This document shows positions 6,289 to 12,215 of a stretch of 12,215 nucleotides of DNA, in pieces (positions within the stretch are counted from its first letter, which is position 1; each line of letters begins with the position of its first letter). The translations under genes and the position numbers were made by a program. A model generated the notes under the pieces. The model ran no database searches. It worked only from the letters and a program-made list of their open reading frames with translations, and was not told the origin of the DNA. Source of the stretch: Chloroflexota bacterium (GTDB lineage: Bacteria > Chloroflexota > Anaerolineae > Anaerolineales > UBA4823); contig DAOVXM010000022.1 in the NCBI GenBank assembly GCA_030636125.1, forward strand, positions 1 to 12,215, given 5' to 3'.

Positions 6289-6308
6289 CAGAGATTGTCT
6301 CTGTTTTT
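6289..6308 (+). terminator. Canonical-looking intrinsic terminator facing the + strand
   Basis: CAGAGA (6289-6294) and TCTCTG (6298-6303) form a perfect 6-bp stem with a 3-nt loop, directly followed by TTTTT (6304-6308). By form it would stop + strand transcripts, yet no + strand gene lies upstream within the minus-strand block. It may block antisense transcription into narI or be a remnant. Confidence 0.45.
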
Positions 6309-6359
6309 ACTGTTTACATCCGTGATCGCTGCACTCTCGGCGGTAAATCCGCAGCCTTT

Positions 6360-6380
6360 GGCGTAAGTCCTTTTTACGCC
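6360..6380 (-). terminator. Hairpin 27 bp after narI, possible mRNA 3' structure
   Basis: GGCGTAA (6360-6366) and TTACGCC (6374-6380) form a perfect 7-bp stem with a 7-nt loop, shortly after the narI stop codon on the minus strand. There is no T-run after it in that direction, so it is more likely a stabilising or processing structure than an intrinsic terminator. Confidence 0.4.
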
Positions 6381-6406
6381 CAATATCGACTTATCACCGG
6401 CAGGGC

Positions 6407-7084
6407 CTAAGTGCGAGCGCGCCGCACCCAGACCACGATCTGCCAGGGGCGGAAGAGGTAACCCAAGGGATAAGTGATGATGTGCACCAGGCGGCTGAAT
6501 GGAAAAACCGCCAGCAGGATGAACAAGTTGAGCACGTGTAGCTGGACCATCCAGGGTAATGGCGCGACCAGTTCGGGGCGAGGTCGAAGGGTCAAAATAG
6601 ACCAGACATAGGGGGTGAAGACACCGGTAAACCAGGTTGAGCCGAAACGGTAGAAGGTCGCAACGACGATACCGGTCACGATTGACAAGAGCACCAGGAG
6701 TAGCACCACTATGTCCATGGGGGTAGTGACGACGCGGATACGCCGCTCAATAAAGCGCCGCCAAAGCAATATTAAAAGCCCAACCAGCGACCACAGGGCC
6801 AGGACCACACCTGTGAATTCCAGAAGGTATAATCGCAGTGGGACCGAATTCCATAACACCAACCCTTTCGGGAAGAATATAGCCAGCAGGTGTCCAATCA
6901 GGACGAAAACGATGCCCCAATGAAAAGAGAGCGACCCCCAATAAAGCATCCTGCGCTCCAGCATTTGGGAAGAAAGGCTGGAAATGGTGAAGGGGCGGTA
7001 GATGGCCCGGTAGGTGGTCACAATTATCGCCAGGATGATGGTGACATAAGGGAAGACCAAAAATAGAAGTGTGTTCCAATCCAT
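6407..7084 (-). CDS. narI: Respiratory nitrate reductase gamma subunit (cytochrome b), NarI
   Basis: A 225-residue membrane cytochrome that anchors NarGH and oxidises quinol, passing electrons through two b hemes to NarH. Five membrane helices are visible, roughly residues 5-26, 48-71, 86-108, 124-145 and 179-203. The four heme-ligand histidines fall where expected: His55 and His65 in SFHWGIVFVLIGHL, and His183 and His201 in QLHVLN and LVHIIT. E. coli NarI uses His56, 66, 187 and 205, so the spacing is nearly identical. Length equals the family norm. The ATG at 7084 has GGAGG 6 bases upstream. It follows narJ after 29 bp, consistent with one narGHJI transcript. Confidence 0.97.
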   Translation of the reverse strand: MDWNTLLFLVFPYVTIILAIIVTTYRAIYRPFTISSLSSQMLERRMLYWGSLSFHWGIVFVLIGHLLAIFFPKGLVLWNSVPLRLYLLEFTGVVLALWSLVGLLILLWRRFIERRIRVVTTPMDIVVLLLVLLSIVTGIVVATFYRFGSTWFTGVFTPYVWSILTLRPRPELVAPLPWMVQLHVLNLFILLAVFPFSRLVHIITYPLGYLFRPWQIVVWVRRART

Positions 7085-7113
7085 AATTTACCTCCGTAAT
7101 AGCTGGTCAGGCT

Positions 7114-7653
7114 TTAAATGGCCTGTTGTTCCCTGGCGCGCTCTAAACCAGATGGCTTGAGGTGCGTGTTTGCAAATGAGCGAAGGATGGCTTCCAGCAG
7201 GTGTGTATAAGGATTGCCAGCTTCTGCTTTGCGCAGCCCAGCCAGCATGCGCTCTAATGCAGGTTCCAAGACCTCGACCAGTTCTGGCAAGGGCCTGGAT
7301 ACCGAGTCGAGATAAGACAATATGGGGATCAGGTGATCGGGCAATTCCCCGTCCAGATCGATCTCTTCTGCCCGAAAGGTCTGGTTCAGGTTTGCCATAA
7401 AATTACCACGTTGGTAGCTATCGCCCCACATTTGATAACCGAGGTAAGGCGCGGAGGGCGGGTTGAGATCCAACGTGCGAGTGTGCAGTTCCTCCCACTC
7501 ACCCAACGACAGGTCTTGCACTCCTGCGACAAAGGTGCTAAGTGCTCTCTTGACAGCGCCTTCAGGCATCTCAATCGTCCCAGCTTGGAGGATTTCAATA
7601 CGCCCGGGAGCAGGATAGCGCAGCGCTTCGGCTAATAATGCATAGGTACTCAT
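7114..7653 (-). CDS. narJ: Nitrate reductase assembly chaperone NarJ
   Basis: A 179-residue helical protein of the NarJ/TorD/DmsD chaperone family. It keeps apo-NarG competent for insertion of the Mo-bisPGD cofactor and Fe-S cluster and is not part of the final enzyme. The family core is seen in PYLGYQMWGDSYQRGNFMA (about residues 69-87) and in the PDHLIPILSYLD segment (about 104-115). It is shorter than E. coli NarJ (236 residues), mainly at the C-terminus. The frame stays open 38 codons further upstream, but the chosen ATG at 7651-7653 has GAGGTGA about 6 bases upstream and lies one base after the narH stop, indicating translational coupling. Confidence 0.93.
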   Translation of the reverse strand: MSTYALLAEALRYPAPGRIEILQAGTIEMPEGAVKRALSTFVAGVQDLSLGEWEELHTRTLDLNPPSAPYLGYQMWGDSYQRGNFMANLNQTFRAEEIDLDGELPDHLIPILSYLDSVSRPLPELVEVLEPALERMLAGLRKAEAGNPYTHLLEAILRSFANTHLKPSGLERAREQQAI

Positions 7654-7654
7654 A

Positions 7655-9163
7655 TCATTCACCTCGTAAGGGGGCTTGTATATAGCCCAACCCGGTCTCA
7701 CCTTTATGCGCCAGGGGATCACCCATACTTTCAACCGACATTTCCCGGTGGTAAGGTGGCAGGACAAAACGCTCTTCCAGGGTGGGTTGGGTGGTCAGGT
7801 GGTAGATGGCTTCGGCTTCAGCAGGAGTAGTGCCGGCCTCGGCCAGCAAGGCTAGCGTAGCCTGATCGATAGATCCATCCACCGTTTTGCGGCGCATGTA
7901 AATTCGTACCGCCAACATCTTGCGTAGAGCCAAACGGATGGGCGCCTGCTCTCCGGCTGTAAACAGGTTAGCCAGGTATTTTACCGGCAGGCGAGCTGCA
8001 TCCAAGCGGTGGAAAAGCTCGAAATCGTGTTGTTCGGGTGAGAGGTCCAAGTTAAACAGGCTGTTCTCGACGACGCTGACCACCGGCGACAAGGGCGGAA
8101 CGTAGTACATCATGGCCATGGTGCGGAATTCGGGATGGAGCGGTAGAGCCAAGTCCCAGATTTTGATGAACTTATAAAGCGGAGATTTCTGTGCAGTGGC
8201 GATCCAACCATCGTCAATGCCATTGGCCTGCGCGGCGGCGATCACCTGCGGGTCTGCCGGATCAAGGATAGCTGCGTTTTGCGCCTCAACCAGTTCCTGG
8301 TCGGGTACCATGGCCGCTTTGGGAATTTGGTCTGCGTCGTAGAGCAGAACACCCATGTAGCGGATGCGCCCCACGCAAGAGTGGGCACAAGCCGGCGCCT
8401 GCCCGGTCTCCATACGCGGAAAACACAGGATACATTTTTCGGATTTACCCGTTGACCAGTTGTAGTAAACCTTCTTATAAGGGCAGGCTGCTACACACAT
8501 GCGCCAGGCGCGGCACTTATTCTCGTTGACCAACACCACGCCGTCTTCAGCGCGCTTGTAAATCGCACCAGAGGGACAGGCTGCCACACAGGCCGGGTTC
8601 AGACAGTGGTTGCAGATGCGCGGCACATAGTTAAACACCACTCGCTCCAGCTCGTCCATTTGAGCACGCACTTCCAAAGGGATATCATGCATGTTGGGAT
8701 CATTTTCAGCATAAATGTTCGAGCCACCCAAGTCGTCGTCCCAATTAGGACCAGCCTCGATATCGATCGGCTCGCCTGTGATCATTGAGATGGGGATGGC
8801 GGTGGGCTGGTCTTTCCCCTGTGGAGCGTTGAATAAGTCCTGGTAGCGGAAGGTGAAGGGTTCATAGTAATCCTCCAGACTCGGTAAGGAAGGATTGAAG
8901 AACAAGTTAAACAGCCCTTTTGCCCTCGAGTGCAGCCGCAAGTTCAGGTCGCCATTCTTCTTCTCCCAACCACCATTATAGTGTTCCTGGTTTTCCCATT
9001 GGGTGGGATAGCCGGTCCCTGGACGCGTCTCAACATTATTCCACCACATGTATTCAGCGCCTTTGCGGTCGGTCCACAAGTTCTTGCAGGCGACCGAACA
9101 AGTATGGCAACCGATACACTTGTCCAGGTGAAAGAGCATACTCATGTGGGCCCTGACATTCAT
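7655..9163 (-). CDS. narH: Respiratory nitrate reductase beta subunit (Fe-S), NarH
   Basis: A 502-residue electron-transfer subunit linking NarI hemes to NarG. All four cysteine groups are present: Cys16/19/22/26 (CIGCHTCSVAC), Cys184/187/192/196 (CNHCLNPACVAAC), Cys217/223/227 with Trp220 in place of a cysteine (CRAWRMCVAAC), and Cys244/247/259/263 (CILC and CAHSC). In E. coli NarH this arrangement gives three [4Fe-4S] and one [3Fe-4S] cluster, the Trp marking the latter. The ATG at 9161-9163 is chosen because AAGGAGTG lies just upstream and the protein then begins as MNVRAHMSML, aligning with known NarH starts. An in-frame TTG eight codons earlier would place that ribosome site inside the gene. 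It follows narG after 70 bp and abuts narJ. The protein is cytoplasmic-side, with no signal peptide. Confidence 0.97.
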   Translation of the reverse strand: MNVRAHMSMLFHLDKCIGCHTCSVACKNLWTDRKGAEYMWWNNVETRPGTGYPTQWENQEHYNGGWEKKNGDLNLRLHSRAKGLFNLFFNPSLPSLEDYYEPFTFRYQDLFNAPQGKDQPTAIPISMITGEPIDIEAGPNWDDDLGGSNIYAENDPNMHDIPLEVRAQMDELERVVFNYVPRICNHCLNPACVAACPSGAIYKRAEDGVVLVNENKCRAWRMCVAACPYKKVYYNWSTGKSEKCILCFPRMETGQAPACAHSCVGRIRYMGVLLYDADQIPKAAMVPDQELVEAQNAAILDPADPQVIAAAQANGIDDGWIATAQKSPLYKFIKIWDLALPLHPEFRTMAMMYYVPPLSPVVSVVENSLFNLDLSPEQHDFELFHRLDAARLPVKYLANLFTAGEQAPIRLALRKMLAVRIYMRRKTVDGSIDQATLALLAEAGTTPAEAEAIYHLTTQPTLEERFVLPPYHREMSVESMGDPLAHKGETGLGYIQAPLRGE

Positions 9164-9233
9164 GGTTTCACTCCTTTTGATAAGCAACTGCTCAGGATCC
9201 TTTAGCCGGTTTCTGCCAGCATCCGGGAACAGG
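9164..9233. other. narG-narH spacer with the narH ribosome-binding site
   Basis: A 70-bp gap with the strong AAGGAGTG motif before the narH ATG. A 4-bp CCGG repeat flanks a possible weak hairpin near the narG stop. I see no promoter, consistent with read-through from narG. Confidence 0.5.
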
Positions 9234-12215
9234 TTAGAAATCCGGTTTATCGATGCGCCGTACGTAAACGAAAGTATCCCGGTTAACGCCGGTAGGTCCC
9301 CAATAATTAAATAAGTAGGTGAATTGGGCGTATCCGCCTGACATCAAGACTGGCTTAAGGCGGGCGCGGGTAATGGAGTTGTTCATGCCTGCCCGTTTTC
9401 CTCGCAGAGGAGATATGGGGATGCCTATTGTCCGTTCGGTGGCATGGTAGACGAAGACCGTTCCCGGAGGGATACGTGAAGAGACGATGGCCCGCTGGAC
9501 GAAGACGCCGTTATCATTGAACAGCTCAACCCAGTCGTTATCTTTTATGCCCAGTTCGGCTGCATCTTTGTGGTTCAGCCAAATCGGGTAGCCGCCGCGA
9601 GAGAGAGTCATCATGCGGTGGTTGTCGGAGAAGGTCGAGTGAATGCTCCACTTCCCGTGGGGGGTGATATAGTTGAGCAATTTACCCTGAGCTTCCAGCT
9701 GGCTTTTTTGGGTTTCGTCCAGCATGTTGTGATCGGGACGGGGCTTGTAGGTGGGCAGGTGTTCGCCCCAAGATACGTAAGCCTGATGATCCAAATAGAA
9801 ATGCTGACGTCCGGTCATCGTACGCCAGGGTATATCTCGTTCCGTGTTGAGGGTGAAGGGTGAATAGGCGCGCCCCTTATTAACGATGGCTGACCAGGTT
9901 GGTGTTGTCAGAACCCGGCGTGGCTGAGCGACGATGTCGTCGAATGTAACCCGTAAGTCACGCAGCCCCTCTGCCAAATCGGTCAGCGACAGGCCGGTCT
10001 TGTGCTCCTCGGCCTCGAAAGCGCGGTAGGCCAGCTCGCCATTGGAAGACGGGTCCAGATAGAGGATAGCGTTGGCAACTTCGCGATCTTCGAACAACGA
10101 TGGAAATTCTTGATCACCAAAGGTACGTGGTTGGCTAGCTTGCAAGTCCTGGTATTCATCTTTCACTGGGATTCTTAAGCCGTGGGCTGCAACCCCGTTC
10201 TTCTCCACCCCTTTACCCAAGTTAATCATATGCTCGTAAAGGTTGACATAATCGCGCTCGACCAGGCGAAATTTCGGCATGTTTTTACCCGGGATGGGCT
10301 CCACCTCGTCGCTTTTCCAGTCGACTATCTCTGGTTGGGCCAGTTCGTCGGGGGTGTCATGCTGCAACGGCAACATGACCAAGTCCTTGACCGGCTCAGG
10401 CAAGTGAGTGCGCGCCAGTTCGCTGACCTTTTTGGCCACAGCTTTGAAGATCTCCCAATCGCTCTTAGATTCCCATGAGGGAGGCACAGCAGCCTGCATA
10501 GGGTTGATAAAAGAATGCAGGTCGGTCGTGTTAAGGTCATCTTTTTCGTACCAGGTGGCGGCAGGCAGCACAATATCAGAATAGAGAGCGGAGGTGTCCA
10601 TGCGGAAATTGAGATCCACCACCAGATCCATTTTGCCGGTGGGAGCATCCTTGCGGTAAGCCACTTCGTTGGTAAAACCTTCAGCCATTTCGGGCGCAAT
10701 CGCGTTGGTGTGCGTTCCAAGATAATGTTTAAGGAAGTACTCGTGGCCCTTGGCACTGGTGCCGATGGCGTTACCGCGCCAAATGAACCACACACGCGGC
10801 CAATTCTCAGGCGAGTCGGGGTCTTCCACGGCATAGTACAGCCTGCCCTGGCGTATTTGCTCGACGACGTATTGGATGACCTCGGCCTCTGTTTCGGCCC
10901 CGTCAGCCAGGGCTTTTTGCACGACTTCCAGAGAGTTGCGGTTGAATTGAGGGAAGAAAGGCAGCCATCCACGGCGCACAGCACGAACCTGGTAGTCAAT
11001 GGTGTGCTCGTTGACCTTCTTTTCCTGGGCTAAATGATCATAAGCGGTAAAGCCACGCTCATAACGCCACTGATCGGTGTGGACGTAGTGGAAAGAAGGC
11101 GTATTTTGGTGGCGAGGAGGTTTGCCCCAGTCACTGGCGAATGCTATGGCACCCCAGGATGCCTGGTTTACCAGCTTCTCCTGACCTACGTAATGTGCCA
11201 AACCACCACCATTCACGCCAACACTGCCGGTCAGCATTAATGCTACAATGGCAGAGCGATAGAGCAGATTGTTGTGATACCAGTGGTTGGCCCCAGCCCC
11301 GATGATGACCATGTTCTTGCCACCGGTCTTCTCGCCGTTGATGGCCCACTCCCGGGCATAGCGGATGAGGGTTTCGCGATGGATACCGGTGTATTGTTCC
11401 TGCCAGGCCGGAGTGTAGGTCTGGGGATCATCATAGCTCTCCGGGTAAACGCCGCTTAAACCGCGGTCCACACCAAATTGGGCCATGATAAGATCGAAGA
11501 CAGTGGTCACGGTCACTTGACCGTCAGTGGTATCCAAGTGACGTACCGGCACCCCTCGACTGATGGTGTCTCCCCCGCTGAAATCGTCAAACTCCATATC
11601 CATTACGCCATCATTGCTCTCCAAGAAACTCAACTCTGGCTCTATCGCCTCGTTTGAAAGACCGTCCTCCAGCTTGAGGTTCCACTTGCCAGGGTCATCT
11701 TGCGCCCAACGATAACCGATGGTGCCCTTGGGCATACGTGGTTGGCCGGAATTTCGGTCCCACATCAAGAGTTTCCAATCCCCATTTTCAACTTCGGAAT
11801 AAGTCCCGAGGCGATTTGCGCGCAGATAACGTTGGGGACGACCGTCTTTTAGCTCTATCAGGAAGGGCATATCGGTGAAGCGCTTGAGGTAATCTACAAA
11901 GTAAGGCACCTGGCGCTCGACGTAAAATTCTTTCAGGATGACATGATTGACCGCCATCCAGAAGGCGGTATCCTGCCCAGCGTGAACAGGGATCCAGTAA
12001 TCGGCGTATTTGGAGACCTGAGAGAAATCGGGAGAGAAAACGGTCAACTTGGCCCCGGCATGGCGCACTTCGGATATAAAGTGGGTATCGGGAGTGCGGG
12101 TCATGTTCAGGTTGGAGCCCATGACAGCGATGAAACGGGCATTGAACCAATCGGCTGACTCATGCACGTCGGTTTGCTCGCCCCAGATTTCAGGGCTGGC
12201 GGGTGGCAGGTCGCA
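9234..12215 (-). CDS. narG: Respiratory nitrate reductase alpha subunit (Mo-bisPGD), NarG (N-terminus outside window)
   Basis: The catalytic subunit reducing nitrate to nitrite; 993 C-terminal residues are visible and the frame is open to the right edge. E. coli NarG has 1247 residues, so roughly 220 N-terminal residues, including the His/Cys [4Fe-4S] site and any Tat signal, are missing. The visible part starts [16 protein letters not shown]; the Asp of this CDLPP stretch probably corresponds to the molybdenum-ligating Asp222 of E. coli NarG. Other NarG stretches are GAGANHWYH (visible 306-314), [12 protein letters not shown] (336-347) and [16 protein letters not shown] (545-560). The C-terminal part, with [13 protein letters not shown], is the molybdopterin-dinucleotide-binding domain. 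A GTG at 12165-12167 is not the start because homologous sequence continues upstream. The related nitrite oxidoreductase NxrA is a less likely alternative, since the narGHJI plus transporter order fits nitrate reduction. Confidence 0.96.
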   Translation of the reverse strand, partial: CDLPPASPEIWGEQTDVHESADWFNARFIAVMGSNLNMTRTPDTHFISEVRHAGAKLTVFSPDFSQVSKYADYWIPVHAGQDTAFWMAVNHVILKEFYVERQVPYFVDYLKRFTDMPFLIELKDGRPQRYLRANRLGTYSEVENGDWKLLMWDRNSGQPRMPKGTIGYRWAQDDPGKWNLKLEDGLSNEAIEPELSFLESNDGVMDMEFDDFSGGDTISRGVPVRHLDTTDGQVTVTTVFDLIMAQFGVDRGLSGVYPESYDDPQTYTPAWQEQYTGIHRETLIRYAREWAINGEKTGGKNMVIIGAGANHWYHNNLLYRSAIVALMLTGSVGVNGGGLAHYVGQEKLVNQASWGAIAFASDWGKPPRHQNTPSFHYVHTDQWRYERGFTAYDHLAQEKKVNEHTIDYQVRAVRRGWLPFFPQFNRNSLEVVQKALADGAETEAEVIQYVVEQIRQGRLYYAVEDPDSPENWPRVWFIWRGNAIGTSAKGHEYFLKHYLGTHTNAIAPEMAEGFTNEVAYRKDAPTGKMDLVVDLNFRMDTSALYSDIVLPAATWYEKDDLNTTDLHSFINPMQAAVPPSWESKSDWEIFKAVAKKVSELARTHLPEPVKDLVMLPLQHDTPDELAQPEIVDWKSDEVEPIPGKNMPKFRLVERDYVNLYEHMINLGKGVEKNGVAAHGLRIPVKDEYQDLQASQPRTFGDQEFPSLFEDREVANAILYLDPSSNGELAYRAFEAEEHKTGLSLTDLAEGLRDLRVTFDDIVAQPRRVLTTPTWSAIVNKGRAYSPFTLNTERDIPWRTMTGRQHFYLDHQAYVSWGEHLPTYKPRPDHNMLDETQKSQLEAQGKLLNYITPHGKWSIHSTFSDNHRMMTLSRGGYPIWLNHKDAAELGIKDNDWVELFNDNGVFVQRAIVSSRIPPGTVFVYHATERTIGIPISPLRGKRAGMNNSITRARLKPVLMSGGYAQFTYLFNYWGPTGVNRDTFVYVRRIDKPDF

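Larger units (their letters stand above)
6080..6406. other. 327-bp gap between narI and the NarK-like gene, filled with inverted repeats
   Basis: No gene is supported; short frames here arise from the palindromes. The segment holds at least four stem-loops (listed separately). Within the loop of the largest, a minus-strand TTGACA (6211-6206) is followed 17 bases on by TTCATT, a poor -10. Another weak candidate, GATACT with TTAGCC 17 bases upstream, lies nearer the gene. Neither is convincing as the transporter promoter. Near 6150-6172 the phrase CACCGCTAAGTTCACTAAG contains a short imperfect repeat (CTAAGTTCAC, then CTAAG). Confidence 0.6.

Noticed and set aside
6170..6380. CRISPR array or insertion sequence in the narI-narK gap
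   Set aside because: The repeats are inverted pairs with different sequences, not regularly spaced direct repeats, and there is no transposase or target duplication.
7654..7767. Upstream start for narJ adding 38 residues
   Set aside because: The extension overlaps narH coding sequence, shows no NarJ similarity, and the internal ATG has a strong ribosome site one base after the narH stop.
9161..9187. Upstream TTG start for narH
   Set aside because: It would place the AAGGAGTG ribosome site inside the gene and add eight residues not seen at the start of NarH homologues.
10515..11033. Long + strand frame (172 codons) inside narG, and a 224-codon minus frame at 10325-10999
   Set aside because: Both are out-of-frame readings of clearly homologous narG coding sequence.
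9234..12215. Nitrite oxidoreductase (NxrA) as primary call
   Set aside because: The complete narGHJI order with chaperone, cytochrome b and transporter matches nitrate reductase best; kept only as an alternative.

Overview
The window is most likely a chromosomal segment of a facultatively anaerobic, nitrate-respiring bacterium. GC content is moderate, Shine-Dalgarno motifs are strong (AGGAGG, GGAGG, GAGGTGA) and spacing within operons is tight. The protein character (an NarGHJI of the E. coli type next to an FmdE-like protein and a YdhR-like protein) would fit Chloroflexota or another deep-branching environmental lineage. That assignment is an impression from sequence style, not something the window proves. 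No mobile element, CRISPR array, tRNA or rRNA was seen.

Layout. At the left edge, on the + strand, is the 3' part of an HtrA/Deg-type serine protease (2-898), convergent with everything else. A G-rich gap without a gene (899-1192) follows. All remaining genes are on the minus strand, so in transcription order they read from right to left: narG (cut by the right edge, 9234-12215), narH (7655-9163), narJ (7114-7653), narI (6407-7084), a 327-bp gap packed with inverted repeats, a NarK-type transporter (4772-6079), a hemerythrin-domain protein (4111-4557), an FmdE-family zinc-ribbon protein (3345-4001), a YdhR-family protein (2956-3282), a four-helix membrane protein (2158-2676) and an alpha/beta hydrolase (1193-1999).

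How the genes fit together. NarGHI is the membrane-bound quinol:nitrate oxidoreductase. NarG carries the Mo-bisPGD centre, NarH three [4Fe-4S] and one [3Fe-4S] cluster, and NarI two b hemes that take electrons from quinol. NarJ is the chaperone that allows cofactor insertion into NarG. The NarK-like transporter moves nitrate in and/or nitrite out. The hemerythrin protein could bind O2 or NO, both relevant to a nitrate-respiring cell. The FmdE-like protein belongs to a family that includes a subunit associated with molybdenum/tungsten formylmethanofuran dehydrogenase, so its place beside another Mo enzyme is suggestive but unproven. The YdhR-like, membrane and hydrolase genes follow in the same orientation, but each has its own leader gap and may be separately transcribed.

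The core is a well-known system. The least explained parts are the accessory genes downstream of narK and the intergenic inverted repeats at 6170-6380, 4634-4745 and 2902-2942.
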